Shown: positions 42,162 through 50,944 of the stretch, piece after piece
Position numbering within the stretch: position 1 is the stretch's first letter
How the letters are laid out: each line of letters opens with the position of its first letter
Origin: Haloferax larsenii JCM 13917
GTDB taxonomy: Archaea > Halobacteriota > Halobacteria > Halobacteriales > Haloferacaceae
Assembly: GCF_000336955.1 (NCBI RefSeq)
Contig: NZ_AOLI01000009.1
Span: 165,171-229,170, forward strand
Direction of reading: 5' to 3'
Length of the DNA stretch: 64,000 bases
Notes under the pieces: model-generated
What the model was told of the DNA's origin: nothing
The model's database searches: none
What the model saw: the letters and a program-made list of their open reading frames with translations, nothing else
Translations under genes and position numbers: made by a program

Positions 42162-42773
42162 ATGTATGACCTCGGCCCCGACCTCGACGCCGAGGTCGAA
42201 CCGGGAACGAATCTTCTCATCAGTGGACCGCCGCTGACCGGCAAGCGAGCCCTCGCACTCGACATCTTGGCAGCGGGGACCGAGAACGGAGAGGGTGCGG
42301 TCATCGTCACCACCAAAGACGGTGCCGAACGCGTCCTCAACGACTACGCGAAGCGCATCGACTACGAGGGGAAACCCGTCTCGGTCGTCGACTGCGTCAC
42401 GCGACAGCAAGGTGTCGGCGACGTGCGTGACGACGAGCGTGTCAAGTACACGTCGTCGCCCGTGGACATGACAGGTATCGGTATCAAACTCTCGGAGGTA
42501 CTTCAGGAGTACTACCAGCAGCGCGGTCTCGAACAGAACCGTATCATGCTGCATTCGCTTTCGACGCTCCTGATGTACGCCGACTTGCAGACCGTCTTCC
42601 GGTTCCTCCACGTCTTCACCGGTCGCATCCAGAGCGTTGGCGGCCTCGGCTTGTTCGCTATCGACGCGGACGCACACGACGACCGAACGATGAACACCAT
42701 CAAACAGCTGTTCGACGGTATCATCACCACCCACGAAGACGCGGAGCCCGACGTTCGCCTCGCAGGCGACTAA
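42162..42773 (+). CDS. KaiC/RecA-like ATPase-fold protein
   Basis: RecA-superfamily protein of the haloarchaeal KaiC-like group, 203 aa, often placed near signalling genes. The P-loop reads GPPLTGKR (residues 22-29): the Lys is kept but the usual Thr/Ser is Arg, so ATP hydrolysis is doubtful. A Walker B-like strand GGLGLFAIDAD is near residue 160. The ATG at 42162 has GAGGTG about 7 nt upstream and is preferred to upstream TTG/GTG codons. No partner gene is evident. Confidence 0.75.
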   Translation: MYDLGPDLDAEVEPGTNLLISGPPLTGKRALALDILAAGTENGEGAVIVTTKDGAERVLNDYAKRIDYEGKPVSVVDCVTRQQGVGDVRDDERVKYTSSPVDMTGIGIKLSEVLQEYYQQRGLEQNRIMLHSLSTLLMYADLQTVFRFLHVFTGRIQSVGGLGLFAIDADAHDDRTMNTIKQLFDGIITTHEDAEPDVRLAGD

Positions 42774-42863
42774 CGAGTCGGTGGCGACCGCCGAACGACT
42801 GCGCCTTCGGCGCACGGCCGCCCGCCGTTTTTACCGACTCACTACTAACACCCAGCACCAATT

Positions 42864-43286
42864 ATGCCCAGCACCAGCAGCGACACGCTACAGGACCTCT
42901 TCGACCTCGAAACGATTGCGGTCGTCGGCTGTTCGGCCACGCCGGGCAAGGCCGCCCACGAGATTCCGGCGTACATGCAACGCCACGGCTATCGAGTCAT
43001 TCCAGTCAACCCGTTCCACGACGAAATTCTCGGCGAGAGAGCGTACGACTCGCTGGCCGACGTGGAAGAAGACGTCGACCTCGTCAACGTGTTCCGGCCG
43101 TCGGACGAAGCGGGCGACATCGTCGACGCGGCCATCGAACGAGCACAGACGCGCGGCGACGTAGCGGCAGTCTGGCTTCAGTTGGGAATCACAGACCACG
43201 AGGCGGCCGCTCGCGCCGAAGCGGCGGGCCTCGCGTTCGTTCAAAACAAGTGCTACAAAGTCGAACACGCTCGGGTTGTCGCCTGA
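42864..43286 (+). CDS. CoA-binding protein
   Basis: Single Rossmann-type CoA-binding domain (YccU-like), 140 aa, with IAVVGCSATPGKAAHEIPAY, GYRVIPVNPF and NVFRPSDEA. The conserved late segment GLAFVQNKCYKVEH is present. TTTTTAC lies about 31 nt before the ATG. Its role in cells is not well established. Confidence 0.88.
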   Translation: MPSTSSDTLQDLFDLETIAVVGCSATPGKAAHEIPAYMQRHGYRVIPVNPFHDEILGERAYDSLADVEEDVDLVNVFRPSDEAGDIVDAAIERAQTRGDVAAVWLQLGITDHEAAARAEAAGLAFVQNKCYKVEHARVVA

Positions 43287-43322
43287 GTGGGACGGAACAG
43301 TCCAGCGACCCAGTGACGAGCG

Positions 43323-44303
43323 TCAGCCTTCCCAGGACTCGAAGTCGCCGTAGACGCCTTTCGAGAGGTAGCGTTCCGAGGAGTCGGCGAAGACAGTCAC
43401 GACCGAATCGTACGGAAGGTCGACCTCACCGGCGGCAGCGCGCTCGGCGAGGTCGACGGCCGCGAGGCAGTTCGCGGCGGCGCTCGACCCGACGAGGTGG
43501 CCTTCCTCGGCGGCGAGTCGCTGCATCTCCGCGTGCGTGTCGCGGTCGTCGATTTGGACGATTTCGTCCACGAGCTCCGGGTCGAACAGTTCGTTCGTCG
43601 CGGGGTTGTGCGTCCCGATGCCTTCGGTCTTGTACTCGGCTTCTTCGACGTCGCGGCCGTGGAGCGTCGAGTAGAGCGAGCCAGCCGGTTCGACGGCGGT
43701 GACGAACGTGTCTTCGTGTCGCTCGCGTCCGTAGCGGGCCATCCCCATGAGCGTCCCCGCGGTTCCGCAGCCGGCGACGAGCGCCCCGACTTCGTCGTCG
43801 AGCGCGTCGTAGACTTCCGGCGCAGTGGTTTCGTAGTGCGCTTCGGGGTTGAGCGGGTTCGAGAACTGCTGTGGGACCACGGCGTCGTCGAGTTCCTCGG
43901 CGAGTTGGTGCGCGCGGTCGATTGCCCCGCCCATGCCGTCTTCGGTCGGGGTGTTGACGACGTCAGCGCCCAGTGCGCGCATCAGCGTCTGCTTTTCGAC
44001 GCTGAACCGCTCGGGGACGACGAACACCGCGCGGATGCCGAGTTGGTTGGCGGCGACGGCGATGCCGATGCCGGTGTTGCCCGCGGTCGGTTCGACGACG
44101 GTGCCACCTTCGGGAAGCGTCCCGTCGTCGAGCATCTGTTCGAGCATGTACTTCCCGATGCGGTCTTTGACACTCGCGCCGGGGTTGAACGATTCCAGCT
44201 TCGCGTAGACGGGGACTTCGTCGGGCGATGCCTGAACCCGGACGAGTGGCGTCTCGGCGATGGTGTCGAGCACCGAGTCGAGGGGTTCGCGGTGCGTGGT
44301 CAT
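43323..44303 (-). CDS. cysK: Cysteine synthase (PLP-dependent)
   Basis: PLP enzyme of the cysteine synthase/cystathionine beta-synthase family, 326 aa, making cysteine from O-acetylserine (or O-phosphoserine) and sulfide. The PLP lysine is in ASVKDRIGKYM near residue 43, and the substrate loop is EPTAGNTGIGIA. Gly-rich phosphate binding is CGTAGTLMG. The start is ATG 44303; the upstream extension is divergent promoter sequence. No CBS domains. Whether it uses acetyl- or phosphoserine is not decided by sequence. Confidence 0.88.
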   Translation of the reverse strand: MTTHREPLDSVLDTIAETPLVRVQASPDEVPVYAKLESFNPGASVKDRIGKYMLEQMLDDGTLPEGGTVVEPTAGNTGIGIAVAANQLGIRAVFVVPERFSVEKQTLMRALGADVVNTPTEDGMGGAIDRAHQLAEELDDAVVPQQFSNPLNPEAHYETTAPEVYDALDDEVGALVAGCGTAGTLMGMARYGRERHEDTFVTAVEPAGSLYSTLHGRDVEEAEYKTEGIGTHNPATNELFDPELVDEIVQIDDRDTHAEMQRLAAEEGHLVGSSAAANCLAAVDLAERAAAGEVDLPYDSVVTVFADSSERYLSKGVYGDFESWEG

Positions 44304-44426
44304 ACTGGGGCAAATGTTGCCCCCGGTCCTGAACGTTATCATCCCGTCGTCGGGGGACGCGAAGTGACCACCCTCACCGCCACCGAGAGGTAGATTTAAT
44401 GTTACTCTGTAGACACCATAGCAGAT

Positions 44427-44657
44427 ATGGAACGTCTCCTCTCGGATGTCCGGGACGAACTCGACAGCGACCTCGAACACCAGAGGTTCGGTAGCGTCCT
44501 CACTGTGCTGTCGACCGGCGTTGGCGTATGGGCCACAGCGACGTTCTTCGACTCTGTGGTCCGGGCACCGGAAGCCATCGTCGCCATCACGACTCTGATT
44601 GCCGCCGGAGTCACTCCTGCTGTGACGTGGTACGTACTCAGCAAGAACGGCGTGTGA
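44427..44657 (+). CDS. Small two-helix membrane protein
   Basis: 76 aa: an amphipathic acidic N-terminus (LLSDVRDELDSDLEHQRF) then two hydrophobic segments (about residues 23-45 and 48-70) ending YVLSKNGV. ATTTAATG lies about 30 nt before the ATG, a good leaderless promoter. It is divergent from cysteine synthase. Function unknown. Confidence 0.72.
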   Translation: MERLLSDVRDELDSDLEHQRFGSVLTVLSTGVGVWATATFFDSVVRAPEAIVAITTLIAAGVTPAVTWYVLSKNGV

Positions 44658-44687
44658 GGAAGACGGGGAGAAAAGCGAGTCGTCGCG

Positions 44688-45002
44688 CTACTCGGACTGG
44701 TCGGCGTCGGCAGCCTCGTCGGTCGTGTCGGTCGCCGAGTCGTCTGCGGGCGCCTCCGCTTCGGTGATGTGTGCGTCGGCGATGACGGCGTCGAGGTCGA
44801 TACCCTGCTCTTCGGCGATGGCTTCGAGAATCGCGCGCTGTTCTGCGTTCTCGGCTTCGAGTCGGTCCACGCGGTCTTTCGTCTCTGTGACCGTCTCACG
44901 TACCTCGACGATTTGCTCGCGGAGTTCGTTGAGTTTCTTGTAGACGTCTTCGGCCATCTCTGCGACCTTCTGGAGCTTTTTCGCGGTTCCTCCGAGTGCC
45001 AT
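44688..45002 (-). CDS. Coiled-coil protein (DUF5798-like)
   Basis: 104 aa. Residues 5-65 form a continuous coiled coil (KLNELREQIVEVRETVTETK, then DRVDRLEAENAEQRAI). The C-terminal 30 residues are an acidic low-complexity tail. The N-terminus MALGGTAKKLQKVAEM fits a conserved haloarchaeal family that I believe is DUF5798. It is cytoplasmic with no known function, located after the ABC-2 operon on the same strand. Confidence 0.75.
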   Translation of the reverse strand: MALGGTAKKLQKVAEMAEDVYKKLNELREQIVEVRETVTETKDRVDRLEAENAEQRAILEAIAEEQGIDLDAVIADAHITEAEAPADDSATDTTDEAADADQSE

Positions 45003-45082
45003 GTGTCGGTTCTCGAACTCCGGACTTGTACGACTTCCGGTGCCGCGGGAGAGGAGACGCAAAACACAGCGACGAAGTCGCC

Positions 45083-46141
45083 TTAGCCGAGTTCGTTGGG
45101 GTCGACGCGTCTGACGACGAATCGGAGTCCGACGAGCGCGACGAAGCCAACCACGACGAGTCCCGTGACCGCGGCCTGCGCGCCCACACCGGCCGTGCCG
45201 ATTGCGAGGCGCGCAGCCGTGTTCGCGGGGTTCAGCGGGAGGAGCGACGTGCCCGCGAAGACGAGCAGGACGCCGAGCGAGTAGAGCAGTTGCGCGATTC
45301 TCCGGTCGGGTGCCGTCAGCGCCACCGTCGCGCCGAGGGTGACGACGAGCGCGGCCAATCCGGCGACCATCCCGAACAACCACGGGAGGTTGTCGATGCC
45401 GGTGCCGTTCAGTTGGAGCAACACCATCCACGCGACCCCCTGAATCGGTGCGAGGGCACCGGCGGCGAGGACCTTCCCGTCGACGACGGCCGAGAAGCTC
45501 ACCGGGGCGACGCGCAGGAGTTCGAGCGTCCCGCGTTCTATCTCCTCAGTCAGCGAGTCGACGACGAGCGACCCGGAGATGAACACCGGGAGGAACAACA
45601 GCAGCGGGACGAGCACCGTGTACGTGAAGCTGAAATACGGGCTCGACGTCCCGGCGGGCGGGAGTGAAAGCGGCGTCGTGGAGAGGTACGCGCTTCGCTC
45701 GGTGCGCTCGCTCCGTTCGAGTTCGCGGAGTGCGTCCCGCAGGCGGACGACCACCGCAGTCGTTTCGACGCCGGAGTCGGGAGCGATAGCGAGCACTCGT
45801 ATCCGACCGTCTTCTCCCGTCGAGGCCTCTATCACCGCGTCTGCGCGCCGTTCTTCGAAGGCGGTCATCGCCGCGTCGGTCGAGGCGTACGACCGTCCGG
45901 CGAGCCCGTCTTCGGTGCCAATCGCGTGCAACAGGTCGTCGACCGCCTCGTCACCACCAGTGACTGCGACATCGACTTGGTAGTTGGACGCGCCGGGGTC
46001 GTACAGCGAGACGAGGCCGACGACGAGGAACGACGAGAACGCCGCCACGAACAGCTGGATAGCCAGCGCGAGCACGATTGTCTTTTCTTTGCCGAGACTC
46101 CCGAGTTCGCGCCGGGCGATGTCGAATCGCGGGTTACCCAA
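45083..46141 (-). CDS. ABC-2 type exporter permease
   Basis: Membrane component of an ABC-2 exporter, 352 aa: one helix near residues 20-45, an extracytoplasmic domain of about 120 residues, then five or six helices from about residue 170 with EEIERGTLELLRVAPVS between the first two. Overlaps the end of the fused permease gene by 8 nt. With 46134-47972 and 47969-48892 it forms an exporter similar to the Nat/Cop families (sodium, drug or lipid export). Confidence 0.85.
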   Translation of the reverse strand: MGNPRFDIARRELGSLGKEKTIVLALAIQLFVAAFSSFLVVGLVSLYDPGASNYQVDVAVTGGDEAVDDLLHAIGTEDGLAGRSYASTDAAMTAFEERRADAVIEASTGEDGRIRVLAIAPDSGVETTAVVVRLRDALRELERSERTERSAYLSTTPLSLPPAGTSSPYFSFTYTVLVPLLLFLPVFISGSLVVDSLTEEIERGTLELLRVAPVSFSAVVDGKVLAAGALAPIQGVAWMVLLQLNGTGIDNLPWLFGMVAGLAALVVTLGATVALTAPDRRIAQLLYSLGVLLVFAGTSLLPLNPANTAARLAIGTAGVGAQAAVTGLVVVGFVALVGLRFVVRRVDPNELG

Positions 46142-47972
46142 GGGAACTCACCACCTGCAGGTTGTAGACGACGTGAATGCCGATTGCACCGAGTAGTGCG
46201 AGCGCGTAGGTCGACCGTCCACGCGTGGCCCCGAGTGCCGTCACCGTAGCCGTCACGGCGTGCAGGACAAGCGGTGCGAGCAGGAGGCCCGTGGCTGCGA
46301 CGACACCGATACCAGACGGTGCGAACGCCGCCTGTCCGAGCGTGAGCGAAGGGAGACCAACGAGTTGGACGATGGCCGTGAATTTCTCGCCGACGAAGAA
46401 GCCGAAGCCCGAGAGCGCGCCGAGCAGGAGCGAGACGCGAAGCGTCCGGGCGAACCGTGCCTTCTCGAAGGCGGCGTACACGTGCAGACTCTTCGCCAAC
46501 TCCTCGACCACCGCGACCGCGAGGAGGACAAGCGGAATCGTGAGGTCCACCGGGAGAACGTACAAGACGGCGATGACCAGCAGTTCGGCGATGAAGACGA
46601 ACGGAATCGACAGCGCCGAGAGGGTCGCGACCGACCGTGGGCGAGAGATTCGACTGTCGAGCGCGTCGAGGAACTTCAGCGGGACGGGACGCTGGGTGAA
46701 CATGTCTTCCTCGCGGTAGACGCCGGTTCCGAGGAGGAACAAGACGAGCGCGGCGAGGAGAATCGGGCCGACGGAGAACGCGAAGTCCCCGAGCGATACG
46801 GCCGTTCCACTCAAGTCGCGGACGACCAACGTGAGCGGCGAGATGAGCGCGATTGGCGTCACGTTCGTGAAGATAGCCGGAACGAACGTGTAGGTCGTCA
46901 GGAACACCGAGATAGTCACGGTGACGAAGGTCAGTTCCTTGAACGACCGCGCGAACATCGCGCCGACGAAGGTCGCAGAGAGGAACAACAGCCCGATTGG
47001 GACGACGGCGGCGACCGAGACCGGCCCACCGCCGATTGCGAGCGCGATGGCGACGGTGAGACCGACCATTCCAGCGAGGTACGGCGCAGTCTTTCCGGCG
47101 ACGATGTCTCCGGGCGTCACGGGCGCGACGAGGAGAAGTTCACCGCGGCGGTTCACACGCTCGTTGAGGATGCTCGACCCGTAGGCCTGAATGACGAAGT
47201 TCATCGGGACGAGGAAGGCGAAGGCGAGAACCAGCGAGGCGAAGGGGAACGGCGGGCTGATGCTCGCGGGCGACCCGCTGGTGTCGCCGCCGAGGAAGCC
47301 ACCCGCGCCGCCGACATCCGGGGCACCTATCGGCCCGTCGTCTGCTGCGGCGGCACCACTGGCCGCTGAGGAGCCAGCTGTTCCGCCTGCTTGTCCATCG
47401 GTGTCGCCATCAGATGAGCCACTGCCGCCGTCGCCCGTTGCGGCCGCGCCATCTGCACTGCCATCACCGTCTCCGTCACCGACGCGACTTCCGGGTGGGA
47501 CGAGTGCCCCGCGCTCTCGATATTGGAGGTTCACGACGACCGGGAACGCCGCAGTCTGATTCGACTCGCGGAGCATCTGGCGCTCGTTGTAGGTTTGCAC
47601 CGCGTCGCGGAACGCTTCGTAGGCGGCCATCCCGGTCGGCGTGTCAGTGACCGAGACGTGCGTCTCGCTGACGATGAGTTCGACGTTCGGGTCGGAGACC
47701 GGCCGCGGGTCGAGAACCGTCGATTCCTCGACAGCGTCGTAGTACGGGCTGTCGGACGCGACGCCGACGCGATAGAGGTCTTTGTCGATTGCAACACCAC
47801 CGCCAGCAGCCCCGAGTGCGACACCACCGGCGACGAGGACGGCGATGAATCCGAGGATAATCGTCCGGCGGTCGAGCGTCCCCGCGGAGCGCGTGACCTC
47901 CCAGCGAGCGATTCTGGCTATCGCACGAGTGTGCGCGACGAGACGGGGTTTCAGTCCGGTGTCGTCGGTCAC
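46134..47972 (-). CDS. ABC-2 permease fused to a PrsW-like membrane protease domain
   Basis: 612 aa. The first ~420 residues are an ABC-2 type permease like its neighbour, with a large external domain holding a Gly/Ser/Asp-rich low-complexity stretch at about 150-210 and the NERVNRRGELLLVAPV coupling segment. The last ~180 residues form a separate block of helices with VEELAK near residue 488, GFGFFVGEKF near 525 and late conserved His and Asn positions, resembling PrsW/CPBP-type intramembrane proteases. The fusion suggests proteolysis coupled to export. Overlaps the ATPase gene by 4 nt. Confidence 0.78.
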   Translation of the reverse strand: MTDDTGLKPRLVAHTRAIARIARWEVTRSAGTLDRRTIILGFIAVLVAGGVALGAAGGGVAIDKDLYRVGVASDSPYYDAVEESTVLDPRPVSDPNVELIVSETHVSVTDTPTGMAAYEAFRDAVQTYNERQMLRESNQTAAFPVVVNLQYRERGALVPPGSRVGDGDGDGSADGAAATGDGGSGSSDGDTDGQAGGTAGSSAASGAAAADDGPIGAPDVGGAGGFLGGDTSGSPASISPPFPFASLVLAFAFLVPMNFVIQAYGSSILNERVNRRGELLLVAPVTPGDIVAGKTAPYLAGMVGLTVAIALAIGGGPVSVAAVVPIGLLFLSATFVGAMFARSFKELTFVTVTISVFLTTYTFVPAIFTNVTPIALISPLTLVVRDLSGTAVSLGDFAFSVGPILLAALVLFLLGTGVYREEDMFTQRPVPLKFLDALDSRISRPRSVATLSALSIPFVFIAELLVIAVLYVLPVDLTIPLVLLAVAVVEELAKSLHVYAAFEKARFARTLRVSLLLGALSGFGFFVGEKFTAIVQLVGLPSLTLGQAAFAPSGIGVVAATGLLLAPLVLHAVTATVTALGATRGRSTYALALLGAIGIHVVYNLQVVSSLG

Positions 47973-48892
47973 GACTGGCCGCGACCCCCTTCTGCCGCGC
48001 TCGTCGTCGGTGCTTCGCGAGCGAGTTGCAGGAAGATGTCCTCCAGCGATGGCTCGTCGGTTCGAATGTCGGCGACGCTTCCACCGGCTGCTTCGGCCGC
48101 CTCGCGAATGGCCTCCACGTCGGACATCTCGTCGACGACGGCGACGTGCTGGTCGCCCTCGGGCTCGGTCGCTGGATGGTGTTCTGTCTCAGAGAGAGAT
48201 ACGGTGGTGTACACGCGATAGGTGGTCTCACCGTGTTCCGCGCGGATTTCGGGAATCGTCCCGCGGGCAATTATCTCCCCGCGGTTCATGATGACCACGC
48301 GGTCACAGACCGATTCGACGTGAAAGAGGTTGTGTGCGCTGAAGACGACGGTCTTGCCCTCGTCGCGGAGTTCGCGAACGAACTCCAAGACGACGTTCGT
48401 CGTCAGCGGGTCCAGCCCGCTCGCGGGTTCGTCGTAGATGAGCAAGTCGGGGTCGTTGACGAGCGACCGGGCGATAGCGACCTTTCGCTTCATCCCTTTC
48501 GACATGTCGCCGAGGCGGCGGTCGCGGTATTCGAGGTCGAGTCTGTCGAGGACGGCCTCGGTTCGTTTGGTTCCCTCTTCGCGCGGCACGTCGTACAAGT
48601 CGGCGAAAAATCGGAGGTACGACCGCGGCGTCATGTCTTCGTAGAGTGGCGACTCTTCGGGGAGGAAGCCGAGTCGGCGGCGCATCTCCGGCTCTTCGGG
48701 GTCGAATCCGAGGACCGAAGCGGTGCCGTCGGTGGGTTCGACGAGTCCGGCGAGCATCTTCAGCGTCGTCGTCTTGCCCGCGCCGTTGGGACCGACGATG
48801 CCGAACACCTCGCCAGACTCGACCGAGAAGTCGCTGCCCACGACGGCGGGGAAGTCGCCGTAGGCCTTCCGCAGGTTCTCGACCGTTATCAT
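47969..48892 (-). CDS. ABC-2 exporter ATP-binding protein
   Basis: ATPase of the exporter, 307 aa. Walker A GPNGAGKTT near residue 36, signature MSKGMKRKVAIA near 135, Walker B LLIYDEPASG and the switch HNL are present. The C-terminal ~80 residues are an extra domain (TTYRVYTTVSLSE) as in drug- and sodium-exporter ATPases. The ATG at 48892 is chosen: TTTTATCC lies about 30 nt upstream, and the frame beyond it overlaps repeats. Confidence 0.9.
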   Translation of the reverse strand: MITVENLRKAYGDFPAVVGSDFSVESGEVFGIVGPNGAGKTTTLKMLAGLVEPTDGTASVLGFDPEEPEMRRRLGFLPEESPLYEDMTPRSYLRFFADLYDVPREEGTKRTEAVLDRLDLEYRDRRLGDMSKGMKRKVAIARSLVNDPDLLIYDEPASGLDPLTTNVVLEFVRELRDEGKTVVFSAHNLFHVESVCDRVVIMNRGEIIARGTIPEIRAEHGETTYRVYTTVSLSETEHHPATEPEGDQHVAVVDEMSDVEAIREAAEAAGGSVADIRTDEPSLEDIFLQLAREAPTTSAAEGGRGQS

Positions 48893-48969
48893 TGCCAGAC
48901 CTTCACGCGGGACGGGATAAAAGGGTTCGCGCGGGATTTCAGAACTGATAGGCTTCGTCTTCGCAGGAT

Positions 48970-49044
48970 AACAGGTCCGAGGCGCGTCGTCTCCGCGGGA
49001 CAACAGTTCCGAGGCGCGTCGTCTCCGGAAGACAACAGTTTCGG
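48970..49044. repeat. Tandem 32-bp repeat, 2.3 copies
   Basis: Units at 48970-49001 and 49002-49033, with a third partial copy from 49034. The shared core TCCGAGGCGCGTCGTCTCCG is identical in the two full units. It lies in the divergent spacer between the exporter operon and a small membrane protein. Confidence 0.85.
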
Positions 49045-49067
49045 TCCCCCACGGCGAATGGAGAGTC

Positions 49068-49283
49068 ATGCCCGCCGACGATTTCCTGACACCCGCGTTC
49101 GTCCTCTTCGTCGGTGGTTTCGTGGCAGCGATGTTCTTCTTCGGGGCGCTACTGGCCAGCGTCGCGGGCGGTGGCTCAGACATCGTAAACGGGTTAGCGT
49201 TCGCGCTCGCCGGTCTCGGTGGGTTGTTTCTCGTCGCGGGTGTCGTCGGCGCTGGCGTGCTGAAACTGTTGCGCGACGACTGA
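49068..49283 (+). CDS. Small two-helix membrane protein
   Basis: 71 aa with two long hydrophobic segments (about 8-32 and 39-64) and a charged C-terminus KLLRDD. It follows the 32-bp repeats and lacks a clear TATA at -28. Related in layout, but not clearly in sequence, to the small proteins at 8859 and 44427. Function unknown. Confidence 0.7.
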   Translation: MPADDFLTPAFVLFVGGFVAAMFFFGALLASVAGGGSDIVNGLAFALAGLGGLFLVAGVVGAGVLKLLRDD

Positions 49284-49371
49284 CGAGACGGTGGCGCGGC
49301 GACTGACCAGAGAACACACCTGCGTCCCGACTGACCAGAAGATACTCACCGAGTTGTTATCAGACAAGCGT

Positions 49372-49899
49372 ATGGTCAGCATCGATAGACGAACGTTTCT
49401 TGGCGTCGCTGGCGCGTCGGTTTTGGGTGCGAGTTCGGGATGTCTCGGCCGTGCCGCGGTGGTCCCGTTGCGGGAAACCGACCTCGACGGGGTGGGAATG
49501 CTTCCGCTAAACGTCCAAGAAGACGCCCATATCGTAACGACCCACGTCGTCGGCCACCGCGGTCCCGACGACGTCTTCGCGGGGAAGCCAGTCGGCCTCG
49601 TCGTCGCCAACCAGACAGGGTCGGCTGCCGAGATGAGTATCTCCATCGAACGGCGGGACCTCCTTTCGTGGACCTCGCTGTACGACGGGCGACACAGTCT
49701 CGCAGCGAACGCCAGAATCGACTTCGTCCTTCGGGACCCCGCGACCTATCGGATTCGAGTCTCGACGCCCACACACGAGGGTGAAACGGAGATAGCTAAC
49801 TCGGAGTTCGACTGCAACGAAAAAGCGTTCAGCCTCGTCGCGACCGACGAGGGTATCGACCACTCGTCGATTTCGACGACGATGGGCTGTGGACTCTAG
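49372..49899 (+). CDS. Tat lipoprotein of unknown function
   Basis: 175 aa starting MVSIDRRTFLGVAGASV. The twin-arginine motif is followed by the lipobox ASSGC (Cys24), so it should be an exported lipoprotein. The rest is beta-rich, with GKPVGLVVANQTGSAAEM and RIRVSTPTHEGE, like a small Ig-type domain; single Cys residues occur near residue 145 and at the end. The ATG at 49372 is used because the Tat motif follows directly. Ligand unknown. Confidence 0.75.
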   Translation: MVSIDRRTFLGVAGASVLGASSGCLGRAAVVPLRETDLDGVGMLPLNVQEDAHIVTTHVVGHRGPDDVFAGKPVGLVVANQTGSAAEMSISIERRDLLSWTSLYDGRHSLAANARIDFVLRDPATYRIRVSTPTHEGETEIANSEFDCNEKAFSLVATDEGIDHSSISTTMGCGL

Positions 49900-49920
49900 C
49901 GGCCGTCGGCCGTACCTTCC

Positions 49921-50781
49921 TCAGTCGTATTCGTAGAAGCCCTTGCCCGTCTTCTTGCCGAGGTCGCCAGCGTCGACCTTGCGCTTGAGCAGGTACGCGG
50001 GCTTGTAGCGGTCGCCGAGTTCCTCGAAGAGCGTCTCGGAGGCGTCGAGACAGATGTCCAGTCCGATGTGGTCGGCGAGCGTGAGCGGCCCCATCGGGAC
50101 GTTGGTGCCGAGGGTCATGCCGCGGTCGATGTCTTCCTTCGAGGCGACACCTTCGTCGTAGGCGCGGATACCCTCGTTAATCCACGGCATGAGGATGCGG
50201 TTCGTGACGAATCCGGGCTTGTCGTCGGACTCCCACGTCTCTTTGCCGAGTTCTTCGGAGAACTCGTGGGCGAACTCGACGACTGCGGGGTCGGTTTTCT
50301 CGCCGCGGACGACTTCGACGCCTTTCATGATGGGAACGGGGTTCATGAAGTGAAGACCGACGACCTGCTCGGGGCGCTCTGTCGCGGCCGCGATGGTCGT
50401 AATCGAGAGCGTGCTGGTGTTCGTCGCGAGAATCACGTCCGCGGGCATCAGGTCGTCGAGGTCCGAGAAGATGTCGCGCTTGACGTCCATGTTCTCGACG
50501 GCGGCCTCGACGACGAGGTCGCAGTCGGCCAGCGCGTCGAGGTCCGTCGTGCCCGTGATGCGGTCCTTCGTCGCTTCGGCCTCGTCCTCGCTCAGTTTCT
50601 CTTTCGAGACGAAGCGCGAGAGACTGTCGTCGATTGCAGAAAGCCCGCGGTCGACGAACTCCGCCTGGATGTCCCGCATAACCACGTCGTAGCCGGACAT
50701 CGCCGCGACCTGTGCGATTCCGTTGCCCATGGTTCCAGCGCCGATGACTCCAACCGTGTCGATATCGTTCATGCCGCGCAT
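49921..50781 (-). CDS. hbd: 3-hydroxyacyl-CoA dehydrogenase
   Basis: NAD-dependent beta-oxidation enzyme, 286 aa, oxidising 3-hydroxyacyl-CoA. The NAD site is [15 protein letters not shown] and the catalytic His is in [15 protein letters not shown] near residue 143; the C-terminal helical domain includes [11 protein letters not shown]. The ATG at 50781 (MRGMND) is favoured over that at 50772 because a TTTTAC box lies about 28 nt upstream, placing the transcript start there. Likely works with the acyl-CoA dehydrogenase at 27847. Confidence 0.9.
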   Translation of the reverse strand: MRGMNDIDTVGVIGAGTMGNGIAQVAAMSGYDVVMRDIQAEFVDRGLSAIDDSLSRFVSKEKLSEDEAEATKDRITGTTDLDALADCDLVVEAAVENMDVKRDIFSDLDDLMPADVILATNTSTLSITTIAAATERPEQVVGLHFMNPVPIMKGVEVVRGEKTDPAVVEFAHEFSEELGKETWESDDKPGFVTNRILMPWINEGIRAYDEGVASKEDIDRGMTLGTNVPMGPLTLADHIGLDICLDASETLFEELGDRYKPAYLLKRKVDAGDLGKKTGKGFYEYD

Positions 50782-50832
50782 GCGCTGGACTCCGCGAGGA
50801 CGCAAGGTAAAACTTGCCGAGTCATCCAGAAC

Positions 50833-50870
50833 TGTGACAATTGATTACTCAGTTCACTCGATTGTGACAA
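50833..50870. promoter_or_regulatory. Paired TGTGACAA sites in a divergent promoter region
   Basis: TGTGACAA occurs at 50833-50840 and 50863-50870, 30 bp apart (about three helical turns), between the hydroxyacyl-CoA dehydrogenase and the helix-hairpin-helix gene. The repeat places two identical faces on the same side of DNA, typical of a regulator binding cooperatively. The protein is unknown. Confidence 0.35.
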
Positions 50871-50944
50871 CTGTGTGACTTTCACGGAAACGCTCAAGTT
50901 CGGGGCCGGAATGGTCACACGCAACGGTGACTGGCGCGAACAAC

